Numbered from the stretch's first letter, positions 35,591 through 44,840 are shown. The stretch: DNA of 64,000 nucleotides from Olleya sp. YS (GCF_029760915.1 NZ_CP121685.1:780001-844000), one strand, 5' to 3'. The notes: a model not told the origin generated them from the letters alone. Numbers and translations are program-made.

Positions 35591-36631
35591 TTACTCAATA
35601 ACAAGTTTTTTAATTTCTTGTTTTTGACCTTGTTTGAGTTTAAGTAAATAAATACCAGATTTAAGACTAGAAACATCAATTGATGTTTCCGCATCCTTTT
35701 TTAATACTGGCTTACCAAGAATATCATAAATGACTACAATAATCGACTCATAATTATTATTTGAATGTATGTTTACAATAGAAGATGCTGGATTTGGATA
35801 AATAGCCATCGTTTCAAATAAATAGTCTTCGTTTGATAATACATTATAATTCGAATCAACAGATATTGTTCTTGTTTCCACTATTGTGCAACCAGAAAGA
35901 CAGTCACTACCATAAACCTTAAATCTGTAATTGTTACCATCTACAATAATATTACTAACTTCTGCTGGAGCAGTTAAAGTCATACCAAATTCTTGTTTCT
36001 GAACTGTATAAGGAATACCTATGTAATTAAATCTAAGTGAGAGGTCAGGATAGTTTACCTCAACATTATTGATTTCTGGTATCGAGGTAAAGTCTTCAAC
36101 AAGTGCATTTAAATTCATGTAATTATAACTAGTTTCTATTTGAAAATAATAGGTGCTTGATCCATAATTATTAGAATCTACTAACGTAAATTGATATGTA
36201 GACATCAAACTATCTAATGCATTAATACCAGAAACACCTGTATTAATAAAATCTGTGATCCATGGGTCAGAAGCATCTGCTGTGATAATCATTTTTTTAA
36301 ACTCAATTGGATAATTACTGCTACTATACACAGCATCATATTCTTGATTGGCGTGAATATCTAGTGAATTGAAAATAAAATCAATTTCAGGATTACTTCC
36401 TGAATTATCATATATAGCAGATAAGTCTTCTAAATAAGGGGTTAATCTTGAGGTTGGTATAATTGGAGTATCATAATCAGGATCTGAAGGATTACTCAAA
36501 ATTTCTCTTAAGGTTAATATATAAACATCATACTCATAATTAGTTTGAATATATGGATTGATAGGATATTGAGCGAATAATTGAAAGTTAGCAACTAAAA
36601 TTATTATAATAGATATTATTTTAGTTTTCAT
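35591..36631 (-). CDS. Secreted protein with T9SS type A sorting domain, function unknown
   Basis: 346 residues with a signal peptide (MKTKIISIIIILVANFQLFAQ) and a C-terminal sorting domain starting MAIYPNPASSIVNIHS and ending GIYLLKLKQGQKQEIKKLVIE. The intervening 220 residues are Tyr/Asn-rich with helical and beta pieces and are not recognised. Two cysteines (CLSGCT) lie just before the sorting domain. The product should be exported through T9SS. It has no operon partner. Confidence 0.75.
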   Translation of the reverse strand: MKTKIISIIIILVANFQLFAQYPINPYIQTNYEYDVYILTLREILSNPSDPDYDTPIIPTSRLTPYLEDLSAIYDNSGSNPEIDFIFNSLDIHANQEYDAVYSSSNYPIEFKKMIITADASDPWITDFINTGVSGINALDSLMSTYQFTLVDSNNYGSSTYYFQIETSYNYMNLNALVEDFTSIPEINNVEVNYPDLSLRFNYIGIPYTVQKQEFGMTLTAPAEVSNIIVDGNNYRFKVYGSDCLSGCTIVETRTISVDSNYNVLSNEDYLFETMAIYPNPASSIVNIHSNNNYESIIVVIYDILGKPVLKKDAETSIDVSSLKSGIYLLKLKQGQKQEIKKLVIE

Positions 36632-36717
36632 AGGTAGATGTTTAATTATAAATATATCTAAAAAAAAAGAATTACAACTATAAGGATTAGAATTTGAAGC
36701 TTCTAAATTAGAATTTG

Positions 36718-36749
36718 ATTATAGTTTTTATAGATTATAGTTTTTATAG
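36718..36749. repeat. Tandem 16-bp duplication at the 3' end of the ATL gene
   Basis: The 16-base unit ATTATAGTTTTTATAG occurs twice without gap (36718-36733 and 36734-36749). The stop codon of the alkyltransferase-like gene (TAA, 36744-36746) lies in the second copy. Upstream, TTAGAATTTGA also occurs twice nearby, which points to local slippage. Confidence 0.8.
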
Positions 36750-37073
36750 ATTCTTTGATGGATCCCAAAACACCTTATCTAAATCTTGGATTTGGTTGTC
36801 TATAACTGTAACGCCTTCACTTTCTAATAATTGTTGCATAAGGTTAGTACCTTCAAAATGATGCTTTCCTGTTAGCAGTCCTTTACGGTTCACCACACGA
36901 TGTGCAGGAACATCTTTACCAAAAGATCCATTCATAGCATAACCAACCATTCTGGCACTACGTTTGGCTCCTAAATAGTTGGCAATTGCTCCATAACTTG
37001 TGACACGACCATAAGGTATTAGCTTGGCTACCTCGTAAACTTTATCAAAAAAATTGAGTGTTTCAGGTTTCAT
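36744..37073 (-). CDS. Alkyltransferase-like protein (MGMT family without the acceptor Cys)
   Basis: 109 residues covering only the DNA-binding domain of O6-methylguanine-DNA methyltransferase: IPYGRVTSYGAIANYLG (helix-turn-helix with Tyr27), SARMVGYAMNGS (Arg finger R41) and VPAHRVVNRKG. The usual acceptor in PCHRV is here Ala57 (PAHRV), so the protein cannot accept an alkyl group. It is the alkyltransferase-like (ATL) class that marks O6-alkylguanine for nucleotide excision repair; ATL proteins commonly have Trp or Ala at this site. Confidence 0.88.
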   Translation of the reverse strand: MKPETLNFFDKVYEVAKLIPYGRVTSYGAIANYLGAKRSARMVGYAMNGSFGKDVPAHRVVNRKGLLTGKHHFEGTNLMQQLLESEGVTVIDNQIQDLDKVFWDPSKNL

Positions 37074-37156
37074 GTGTGTGTTATATTATTTTTATTGTTC
37101 TGCTCTTTCTTCCACATTTAGTTATACCGTTTAAATTGAGAATTATTTATAAAAGT

Positions 37157-37786
37157 TTATAAATCTTTTATGATGTTTATTAACGTCACAATGGAAATAA
37201 TTCCTGTTATGATACCAATGATATAATTCATGTTTTTTTGCGATTTGATTTTCTTGTTTTTTATGCGTTTAAAAAAGAAAACATACACATACAACATCAC
37301 AAACGTCCCAGTTGCAGCTCCTGCTACATAAGATGTGATACTAACATTATCAAACGTTAACCACCCTAAACTAGCTAAAGTTATACTCATATACGCTTGA
37401 TACGGAATAGGAAACACATTTAAAGCAGATAAAAAGATTCCATGAAATAATCTACTATGTTTACTACGTCGTTCTTGCTCTACTTTTAATTTTGGTTGTT
37501 GCTTTGCTAATACTAAAAAGTAAATGGTAATTAATACAAATAATACAAATGCTACACGTTGTAAAATTTGAACAATTTCTGGATGCATGCTTAAATATCT
37601 TGCAAAAATAACTGCTATTAGGGTTTGTATAATTACCACAATACACACACCTATAGAAAACATTAACCCACGAGAATAACCTTCTTTTATACTAATTTTT
37701 GCTGCTGTCATATTAAGTAATCCTGGCGGAATTACTCCAATTAATGCAATAAGCAAGCTTATAAAAAAGGTGATGGTAAGATTCAA
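37157..37786 (-). CDS. LysE family amino-acid exporter
   Basis: 209 residues with about six hydrophobic helices. The first, ending in LIGVIPPGLLNMTAAKISIKEG, contains the conserved PPG(L) motif of the LysE/RhtB superfamily. Later helices include VAFVLFVLITIYFLVLA and a final one ending IINIIKDL. It probably exports an amino acid such as lysine or arginine. Only a TTG (37784-37786) serves as a start in front of TM1; it lies three bases after the trmB stop, so the two genes may be coupled. Confidence 0.82.
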   Translation of the reverse strand: MNLTITFFISLLIALIGVIPPGLLNMTAAKISIKEGYSRGLMFSIGVCIVVIIQTLIAVIFARYLSMHPEIVQILQRVAFVLFVLITIYFLVLAKQQPKLKVEQERRSKHSRLFHGIFLSALNVFPIPYQAYMSITLASLGWLTFDNVSITSYVAGAATGTFVMLYVYVFFFKRIKNKKIKSQKNMNYIIGIITGIISIVTLINIIKDL

Positions 37787-37789
37787 AAG

Positions 37790-38464
37790 TTAGTTAATTT
37801 TAAATCTAATATACGTAATTGGTTTGTCTTTTTGTAGGTATTGGTTTTCGTAAAAGGTTTGTACGCTAGTCACTTCCTCTGGACTACCTTCTTGCCTATA
37901 CACATCGTTATTAGCATATAACACCTCATGACCTTCGCCATGAAGTAAACCCAAGGTGTATCCATGCATAAACTCGGAGTCCGTTTTTAAATTCATAATT
38001 CCATCAGGTTTTAATACGTGTTTATAACGTTTTAAAAACTGAGAATTAGTCATTCTGTGCTTAGTACGTTTGTATTTTATTTGTGGATCTGGAAAAGTAA
38101 TCCAAATTTCATCCACTTCGTTTTCTGCAAAAACGTATTCTATAAGTTCTATTTGGGTTCTAATAAAAGCTACGTTAGGAATATTTTCTTCAATTGCGGT
38201 TTTAGCACCTCTCCAAAAACGTGCGCCTTTAATATCTATACCAATAAAGTTTTTGTTTGGGTATTTTTTGGCTAGTGCTACACTGTATTCTCCTTTTCCA
38301 CAACCCAATTCTAAAACCAATGGATTCTTGTTTTTAAAAACAATTTTATTCCATTGTCCTTTGTATTGATATTCGGCATCTACTAACTCTGCTCTAGTTG
38401 GCTGGAAGACATTGTCAAAGGTTTCGTTTTCTTTAAATCTTTTAAGCTTATTTTTACTACCCAC
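37790..38464 (-). CDS. trmB: TrmB, tRNA (guanine-N7)-methyltransferase
   Basis: 224 residues. SAM-binding LELGCGKGEYSVALAKK and IGIDIKGARFWRGAKTA, then EIWITFPDPQIKYKRTKHRM, the diagnostic TrmB stretch for m7G46 formation. It starts with GTG (38462-38464): MGSKNKLKRFKENETF is the expected N-terminus. The gene precedes the LysE-type gene on the same strand. Confidence 0.93.
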   Translation of the reverse strand: MGSKNKLKRFKENETFDNVFQPTRAELVDAEYQYKGQWNKIVFKNKNPLVLELGCGKGEYSVALAKKYPNKNFIGIDIKGARFWRGAKTAIEENIPNVAFIRTQIELIEYVFAENEVDEIWITFPDPQIKYKRTKHRMTNSQFLKRYKHVLKPDGIMNLKTDSEFMHGYTLGLLHGEGHEVLYANNDVYRQEGSPEEVTSVQTFYENQYLQKDKPITYIRFKIN

Positions 38465-38525
38465 GGTTACGTATTTCTTATTAAGGATGTAAAATTAATG
38501 AAATATAGTTTAGGGCTATAATAGT

Positions 38526-38533
38526 TACCTTTG
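38526..38533 (+). promoter_or_regulatory. Promoter -7 box for the glycosyltransferase gene
   Basis: TACCTTTG matches TAnnTTTG, 25 bases before the ATG. A TTG at the normal -33 distance is not evident. Confidence 0.55.
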
Positions 38534-38558
38534 AAATTAGTTTGATGAAACTATTTAA

Positions 38559-39608
38559 ATGAAAAAACGAATTCTTGTTGCACCTTTAAATTGGGGAATT
38601 GGTCATGCCACACGGTGTATTCCGATAATTAATGGATTACTTGATGAGGGTTTTGACCCTATTATTGCTAGTGATGGCGAAGCTTTGCAATTATTGAAAA
38701 AAGAATTCAAAGATTTGATTTTTGTTGAATTGCCTAGCTATAATATTAGGTATTCTAAAACTAAAAGTGCTTTTAAATGGTTACTGTTTTTACAACTTCC
38801 AAAAATTAGAAAAGCCATTAATAGAGAACATAAACTTGTTAGAAAAATTATCCACGATTATGCTATAGAAGGTATAATATCTGACAACCGTTTGGGAGTT
38901 TACAGTAGTAAAGTTCCATCTGTTTTTACAACACATCAATTAACTGTTTTAAGTGGAAACACAACAAAATTTAGTACTTTTTTACATACCTGTTATATTA
39001 AAAAGTTTAATGAGTGTTGGGTTCCTGATTTTGAAGGCGAGCCTAATTTAAGTGGAAAACTAAGTCATAATTTTAAAAGTAAGGAACTGACTATAAAATA
39101 TATTGGTGCTTTAAGTAGGTTGAAAAAGACTGAAACTAAACCAAAAAACAGGTTTATGGTATTACTATCAGGTCCAGAACCGCAACGTTCCATATTGGAG
39201 GAAAGATTATTAGATGAACTTAAAGTTTTACCAGGTTTGATAATTTTTGTGAGGGGTAAAATTGAGGTAGAACAAGTTATAGTAAATCAACCACCTTTTG
39301 CAATTTATAATTTTATGGAAGCTGAAGAATTACAAAAACATATTAATAATAGTGACATTATTATATCAAGATCTGGTTATACAACTATAATGGATTTAGC
39401 TAAATTAGGAAAACAAGCCTTTTTTATACCAACTCCAGGACAATTTGAACAAGAGTATTTAGCTAAATATCTGGAAAAAAGTAAGATTGCACCATATTGT
39501 GAACAAGATGATTTTTCTTTAAGTCAATTAAATAAGTCCGTTAACTATTCTGGATTTAAATCTTTTGAAAACGAGATAGACTTTAAACAGTTATTCAGCC
39601 TTTTCTAA
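38559..39608 (+). CDS. MurG-like GT-B glycosyltransferase (MJ1255 type)
   Basis: 349 residues. An N-terminal glycine-containing loop (LVAPLNWGIGHATRCIPII) and the C-terminal nucleotide-sugar site with IISRSGYTTIMDLAKLGK and FIPTPGQFEQEYLAKYL match GT-B transferases of the MurG/GT28-like group, most like the MJ1255 type. No membrane helix. Donor and acceptor unknown; glycolipid synthesis is plausible. Its last 18 bases overlap the convergent phoR-like gene. Confidence 0.83.
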   Translation: MKKRILVAPLNWGIGHATRCIPIINGLLDEGFDPIIASDGEALQLLKKEFKDLIFVELPSYNIRYSKTKSAFKWLLFLQLPKIRKAINREHKLVRKIIHDYAIEGIISDNRLGVYSSKVPSVFTTHQLTVLSGNTTKFSTFLHTCYIKKFNECWVPDFEGEPNLSGKLSHNFKSKELTIKYIGALSRLKKTETKPKNRFMVLLSGPEPQRSILEERLLDELKVLPGLIIFVRGKIEVEQVIVNQPPFAIYNFMEAEELQKHINNSDIIISRSGYTTIMDLAKLGKQAFFIPTPGQFEQEYLAKYLEKSKIAPYCEQDDFSLSQLNKSVNYSGFKSFENEIDFKQLFSLF

Positions 39609-40628
39609 AGTAAAAGAGAATTCGCTACCGATATTATATTCACTCTCGACATAAATTTTTTCGTCATGTGCTTCAATAATATGTTTAACAATAGCTAATC
39701 CTAAACCAGAGCCACCTTCTTTACGTGACCCGCTTTTATCGACTCTGTAAAAACGTTCAAAAAGCCTAGGTATGTGTTGTTTTTCTATACCTTCACCATT
39801 ATCTGTAACACGTACAATAACCTTATTTTTAATTAATCTTTCTATACTTACTTCTGTAGTTCCTTTCTCCTGACCATATTTAATAGAGTTTACTATTAAA
39901 TTAGTTAACACTTGTTGTATACGTTCTTGATCGCCTTTTACCAATATTGGATTGTTATAATCCATATCAAAAGTTAGGGTAATTTTCTTTTTAGCAGCTT
40001 TCATCTCTAACAACTCAAAAACGCTTTGCACTAATTGCACTATGTCAAAAGTTATTATATCTAGACTTAAGTCGCCAACTTCAAGTTTGGTGATCATATC
40101 CAAATCTTTGACAATATAAATTAGTCGTTCAACACCTTTATTAGCTCTGTTTAAATATTTTTCTGCAACATTATTATCATCTATTGCACCATCTAATAAG
40201 GTTTCTAAATAGCCTTGAACAGTAAATAAAGGCGTTTTTAGCTCATGTGAGATATTACCCATAAACTCTTTACGATACTCTTCTCTAACTTTTAGGGTTT
40301 CAATTTCTAGTTTTTTGTTTTTGGCAAACTCATCTATTTGTTTGGTAAGCGTAGCCATATCTGTGGTTATGCTATCTTTTCTAAAGCTTACTGATTCTAA
40401 AAGCGTTAAATCTTTGTAAATTTTATTAATACGTTTATATATAAATTTTTCGACACGAAACTGTATGACTAAAAATGAGAAAGAGAACGTCAACAAAGCA
40501 AATAACACTAACGGAAGTAAATTTACATGATACACAAAATATAAAAAAACACCCATGATGAGCGTTAGTATAATTGTTATTAAAAACGATGTTTTTAATG
40601 CAAATTTATATGTTTTTTTGAGTTTCAA
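39591..40628 (-). CDS. PhoR-like sensor histidine kinase
   Basis: 345 residues. Two N-terminal membrane helices (FLITIILTLIMGVFLYFVY and LVLFALLTFSFSFLVIQF) with almost no periplasmic loop, then a HAMP-like linker, HisKA (FMGNISHELKTPLFTVQGYL, His in HELKTP) and HATPase_c (NLIVNSIKYG, VTDNGEGI, GSGLGLAIVKHI). It has the PhoR-type kinase core with an intramembrane-sensing topology. The only usable start is TTG (40626-40628), which directly follows the TAG of the response regulator in the same reading frame. See findings. Confidence 0.9.
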   Translation of the reverse strand: MKLKKTYKFALKTSFLITIILTLIMGVFLYFVYHVNLLPLVLFALLTFSFSFLVIQFRVEKFIYKRINKIYKDLTLLESVSFRKDSITTDMATLTKQIDEFAKNKKLEIETLKVREEYRKEFMGNISHELKTPLFTVQGYLETLLDGAIDDNNVAEKYLNRANKGVERLIYIVKDLDMITKLEVGDLSLDIITFDIVQLVQSVFELLEMKAAKKKITLTFDMDYNNPILVKGDQERIQQVLTNLIVNSIKYGQEKGTTEVSIERLIKNKVIVRVTDNGEGIEKQHIPRLFERFYRVDKSGSRKEGGSGLGLAIVKHIIEAHDEKIYVESEYNIGSEFSFTLEKAE

Positions 40629-41312
40629 CTATTCTACAAATTTATAGCCAACACCTTTAACTGTTTTGAAGGCGTTATCTCCTATTTTTTCTCTAAGTTT
40701 TCTAATGTGGACATCGATTGTACGACCACCTACAATAACCTCGTTACCCCAAACACGATTTAAAATATCTTCTCTTTTAAAGACTTTACCTGGTTTGGAC
40801 GCTAATAGATATAAAAGTTCAAACTCTTTTCTGGGTAGAATAATTTCTTGATTATTAAGTTCAATTTTATACTCTTCTCTGTTTATTATCAAGTTTCCTA
40901 TCTTGATTAAGGATTGATTTTCTCCTGTTGGTTTTAATCGTCTTAATAACGCTTTTACTTTACTAACTAATACTTTAGGCTTGATAGGTTTGGTAATGTA
41001 ATCGTCTGCACCAGCATCAAAACCTGCAACTTGAGAATAGTCTTCACCCCTTGCAGTCAAAAATGTAATTAGTGTTGCACTTAATTCTGGCAATTTTCTT
41101 AGTGCTTCACAAGCTTCAATACCATCCATTTCTGGCATCATGACATCCAAAATTATAAGTTGCGGTCTTTCTTTTTTAGCTTTTTTTACTGCCTCTATTC
41201 CGTTTTTTGCTGTAATAACTTGATATCCTTCATTAGATAAATTATAACCAACGATTTCTAAAATATCTGGCTCGTCATCAACTAAAAGAATTTTAATCTC
41301 TTTTTTATTCAT
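40629..41312 (-). CDS. PhoB-like response regulator (OmpR family)
   Basis: 227 residues. Receiver domain: LLVDDEPDIL, the phosphorylation site in IILDVMMPEMDG, Thr in TFLTARGE and Lys in DDYITKPIKPKVL. The winged-helix domain has RKEFELLYLLASKPGKVFKREDIL, GGRTIDVHIRKLREKIG and VKGVGYKFVE. It probably controls phosphate or envelope functions with the adjacent kinase. The final codon is followed by TAG and then at once by the kinase TTG. Confidence 0.92.
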   Translation of the reverse strand: MNKKEIKILLVDDEPDILEIVGYNLSNEGYQVITAKNGIEAVKKAKKERPQLIILDVMMPEMDGIEACEALRKLPELSATLITFLTARGEDYSQVAGFDAGADDYITKPIKPKVLVSKVKALLRRLKPTGENQSLIKIGNLIINREEYKIELNNQEIILPRKEFELLYLLASKPGKVFKREDILNRVWGNEVIVGGRTIDVHIRKLREKIGDNAFKTVKGVGYKFVE

Positions 41313-41591
41313 AAAATTTTAACCCTAGATTATCTAACCTATTAATCCTGTAAAGATAAAACTATTAATAAAACTTTTAATTTTAATGTTATTAATAACA
41401 TTAAGATAACATAAAAATTTTACTTTAAACCTTCTTAAATAACAGAAAACCAGTAGATAATTATAAATCTGAAAGTCAAAGCGTTAAAACCATGTTATTT
41501 TAATGTAAAGTTCCATTATTGTTAACTTAATAATTGGCTAAAAGTGATTTTTCTACGTATATTTACAGTCTAATTTTTACACATTATAATT

Positions 41592-43637
41592 ATGAGAAAA
41601 CTTTACTTTTTACTTTTAACAATTATGATAACTTCTGTGTCATTAGGTCAAGACCTTTTAATCTCAGGTGTTTATGATGGCCCATTGACAGGTGGTACTC
41701 CAAAAGGAGTTGAACTATATGTGGTAAATGATATCGCAGACTTAAGTTTGTATGGTATTGGTAGTGCTAACAATGGTGGTGGTACAGATGGAGAAGAATT
41801 TACTTTTCCAGCAGACGCTGCAACAGCAGGTGATTATATTTATATTACTAACAATTCTACTGAGTTTGCTAACTTTTTTGGATTTGCAGCTAATTATACC
41901 GATGGTTCTATGGGAATTAATGGTGATGACGCTGTTGAATTATTTTTTAATGGATCTGTAACTGATACTTTTGGTGATATTAACACAGATGGATCTGGTC
42001 AACCTTGGGATTATCTTGATGGTTGGGCTTATAGAGTTGACGGAACTGGACCTGATGGCGTAACTTTTGTATTAGCAAATTGGTCTTTTAGCGGTATTAA
42101 TGTATTTGACGGACAAACATCAAATGCTACAAGTCCTAATCCATTACCAATTGGAACATATTCTCCAACTGCTTCAACAACTCCAACGATATCTATAACT
42201 GGATCTGTTTCAAGTTTAGATTATTTTGAGAATAATGGACCATCAGCAGAACAATCTTTTAATGTTTCTGGTTTGAATTTAACACAAGATATTACGGTTA
42301 CAGCTCCAGCAAATTTTGAAGTTGCAGATGCAGCTGTTGGACCTTATGGACCTTCAACTACTGTCACACAAACAGGAGGTACAGCTAACTCAACACCTGT
42401 TTACGTTAGATTAGCTTCTGGTTTAACATCTAATACTTATACTGGAGATATAACAGCTTCATCTACAGGAGCAACTAACGAAACTTTAGCATTAACTGGA
42501 ACTGTAAGTCCTGACGTACCTCAATTTAGCGTTTTTGGTACACCAGGAGCTTTAAATTATGCTGTAGGTGCTGGCCCATCTAATGAAGAGACTATCTCTG
42601 TTGAAGGGTTATTTTTAAATTCAAATATAACTGTTACAGCTCCAGCAAATTTTGAAGTATCATTAACTTCTGGATCTGGATATTCTAGTTCAGTTATTGT
42701 ACCTCAAGCTGGTGGTACAGTCCCTAATACAGATGTTTTCATAAGATTGTCTGCTGGATTAGCTGTTGGACCTTATTCGGGAGATATTACAGTATCATCT
42801 CCTCCAGCTGCAGATCAAACAGTTGCAGTATCTGGAGACGTTTTTGGTGCAGCTACCAATGCATTAGTATTAGTAGGTGCTTACGATGGTCCTCTTACTG
42901 GTGGAACACCTAAAGGAATTGAATTAGTTGCTTTAGCAGATATACCAGATCTTAGTGTTTTTGGAATTAGCTCTGTAACTAATGGTGCTGGATCTTCTGC
43001 TGGAACTGTTGAGTATAACTTTCCTGCAGATGCAGTAACCGCTGGAGATAGAATTTTCTTAGCAACAGAAGGTACTCAATTTGCAAATTTCTTTGGTTTT
43101 GCACCAACATACATAGATAATGTTGTTGGGATAAATGGTGATGATGCTATAGAACTATATGAAGGAGCAACTATTATTGACACTTTTGGTGATGTAAATA
43201 TGGATGGTACAGGACAAGCTTGGGAATATTTAGATGGATGGGCTTATAGAGTATCTAATACTGGTCCTGATGGTACATTTGTTGTAGCTAACTGGACATT
43301 TAGTGGTCCTAACGCATTAGATGGTGAAGCTGATAATGCTACTGCTGCAACACCATATCCAATTGCTGTATACACTAATGACGCGTTATCTGTTGAATCA
43401 TTTAATCAATCTAATTTTAATGTGTATCCTAACCCAACAAATACTGGATTTGTAAACATTACAACTACAAATTCTGATGATGTTAACGTTACAGTGTTTG
43501 ACATTTTAGGAAAACAAGTATTAAAAGAAACATTAAATAACAATACATTAAATGTATCTAATTTAAAGTCTGGAGTTTACATTTTAAACATTAAGCAAAA
43601 TAATGCAACTGTTACTAAAAAATTAGTGATACAATAA
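41592..43637 (+). CDS. Secreted duplicated lamin-tail protein with T9SS sorting domain
   Basis: 681 residues. After a signal peptide, two related lamin-tail-like domains (about 20-195 and 425-600) share GAYDGPLTGGTPKG or GVYDGPLTGGTPKG, NFFGFA, GINGDDAVELF or GINGDDAIELY, TFGD(I/V)N and EYLDGWAYR. Between them are two tandem Ig-like repeats (about 200-310 and 315-420) with ITVTAPANFEV in both. The end is a type A sorting domain (VYPNPTNTGFVNI ... KKLVIQ). This looks like a cell-surface adhesin or nuclease-associated scaffold; no enzymatic domain is seen. It has its own terminator. Confidence 0.85.
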   Translation: MRKLYFLLLTIMITSVSLGQDLLISGVYDGPLTGGTPKGVELYVVNDIADLSLYGIGSANNGGGTDGEEFTFPADAATAGDYIYITNNSTEFANFFGFAANYTDGSMGINGDDAVELFFNGSVTDTFGDINTDGSGQPWDYLDGWAYRVDGTGPDGVTFVLANWSFSGINVFDGQTSNATSPNPLPIGTYSPTASTTPTISITGSVSSLDYFENNGPSAEQSFNVSGLNLTQDITVTAPANFEVADAAVGPYGPSTTVTQTGGTANSTPVYVRLASGLTSNTYTGDITASSTGATNETLALTGTVSPDVPQFSVFGTPGALNYAVGAGPSNEETISVEGLFLNSNITVTAPANFEVSLTSGSGYSSSVIVPQAGGTVPNTDVFIRLSAGLAVGPYSGDITVSSPPAADQTVAVSGDVFGAATNALVLVGAYDGPLTGGTPKGIELVALADIPDLSVFGISSVTNGAGSSAGTVEYNFPADAVTAGDRIFLATEGTQFANFFGFAPTYIDNVVGINGDDAIELYEGATIIDTFGDVNMDGTGQAWEYLDGWAYRVSNTGPDGTFVVANWTFSGPNALDGEADNATAATPYPIAVYTNDALSVESFNQSNFNVYPNPTNTGFVNITTTNSDDVNVTVFDILGKQVLKETLNNNTLNVSNLKSGVYILNIKQNNATVTKKLVIQ

Positions 43638-43658
43638 CTATATTAATTATAAATATTT

Positions 43659-43687
43659 AAAAGCGTTACTAATTAGTAGCGCTTTTT
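43659..43687 (+). terminator. Terminator after the lamin-tail gene
   Basis: AAAGCGTTACT and AGTAGCGCTTT pair (one G-U) around a four-base loop, followed by a T tract. Confidence 0.85.
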
Positions 43688-43696
43688 TATTTTCAA

Positions 43697-43704
43697 TACT
43701 TTTG
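43697..43704 (+). promoter_or_regulatory. Promoter -7 box of the LuxE-like gene
   Basis: TACTTTTG fits TAnnTTTG, 15 bases before the ATG at 43720. The TTG at 43702 that would extend the frame is part of this box, so it is not the start codon. Confidence 0.6.
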
Positions 43705-43719
43705 TTTTTTAATTCATTA

Positions 43720-44700
43720 ATGATAAAAACAGACGATATATTCTCCATTTCTTCTGAAGCCGAATTTTTAGATTTGGCTTTAAAAGTATTTCGCTTTCAG
43801 TTTGAAAATAATAATGTTTATCGTTCGTATTGTGATTTGCTTTATGTTAATCCAAGTGATGTTAAACATTTACATGAAATTCCCTTTTTACCCATTCAGT
43901 TTTTTAAATCTCATACCGTTTTAAGTTCTCAAAACGATATTGAAACTACATTTACTAGTAGCGGAACAACTGGTCAAATAACAAGTAAACATCACGTTAC
44001 TGATTTAAAAATTTACGAATCTAGTTTTAAAAATGGGTTTCAACATTTTTATGGCAATATTGAAGATTATACGCTTATAGCATTGTTGCCAAATTATTTA
44101 GAGCGTGAAGGATCATCTTTGGTTTATATGGTTAATCAATTAATAAATGACTCAAACAAACCAGAAAGTGGTTTCTATTTAAATAATTTAGATGAATTAA
44201 AAGACACATTAGTTCAACTAGATAAAAACAATAAAAAAGTTTTGCTAATTGGAGTCTCTTTTGCACTTTTAGATTTAATCGAATCTTATACTTTCAACCT
44301 CAATAACACTATAGTTATGGAAACTGGTGGAATGAAAGGACGACGTAAAGAATTAATTAGAGAAGAGTTACACAAACTACTAAAACAAGGGTTTGGTGTT
44401 GACACTATACATAGTGAATATGGCATGACGGAATTATTAAGTCAAGCCTACTCTAAAGGGCATGGTGTATTTAACTGTCCACCATGGATGAACATTCTAA
44501 CAAGAGATACCGAAGATGCTCTTACAGTTTTTAATACGCCAAAAACAGGAGGTATTAATATTATTGACTTAGCCAATATAAACTCATGCTCGTTTATTGC
44601 AACACAAGACTTAGGGCGTCTATTACCAAATAATCAATTTGAAATCATTGGACGCTTTGATAATAGTGATATTAGAGGTTGCAATCTAATGGTACTGTAA
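43720..44700 (+). CDS. LuxE/PaaK-like acyl-protein synthetase
   Basis: 326 residues from MIKTDDIFSISSEAEF. An N-terminal helical part is followed by FLPIQFFKSHTVLSS, then the adenylation loop TFTSSGTTGQ, a VSFALLDLIESY strand, METGGMKGRRKE and HSEYGMTELLSQAY. These fit the LuxE branch of acyl-adenylate ligases that activate a fatty acid or other carboxylate and transfer it to a protein cysteine. luxA-D homologues are not present, so it is unlikely to serve bioluminescence. Substrate unknown. Confidence 0.83.
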   Translation: MIKTDDIFSISSEAEFLDLALKVFRFQFENNNVYRSYCDLLYVNPSDVKHLHEIPFLPIQFFKSHTVLSSQNDIETTFTSSGTTGQITSKHHVTDLKIYESSFKNGFQHFYGNIEDYTLIALLPNYLEREGSSLVYMVNQLINDSNKPESGFYLNNLDELKDTLVQLDKNNKKVLLIGVSFALLDLIESYTFNLNNTIVMETGGMKGRRKELIREELHKLLKQGFGVDTIHSEYGMTELLSQAYSKGHGVFNCPPWMNILTRDTEDALTVFNTPKTGGINIIDLANINSCSFIATQDLGRLLPNNQFEIIGRFDNSDIRGCNLMVL

Positions 44701-44840
44701 CTATTAAAAAATAATTTCTATTAAGTAAGGTTTTAAAAAAACTTACGACACATTAGCTGAAGACAATATTTAACTAAGATTATTTATTGTATGAAAAAGA
44801 AAAATTAGTTTTTAGTTGGTTAACTAATTTTCTTAAAAAT

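Noticed and set aside
41592-43637. Misassembly because of repeated segments in the lamin-tail gene
   Set aside because: The two copies are diverged at the nucleotide level and the domain order is symmetric, consistent with true duplication.
43720-44700. Bioluminescence locus
   Set aside because: Only a LuxE-like ligase is present; luciferase and reductase genes are absent.
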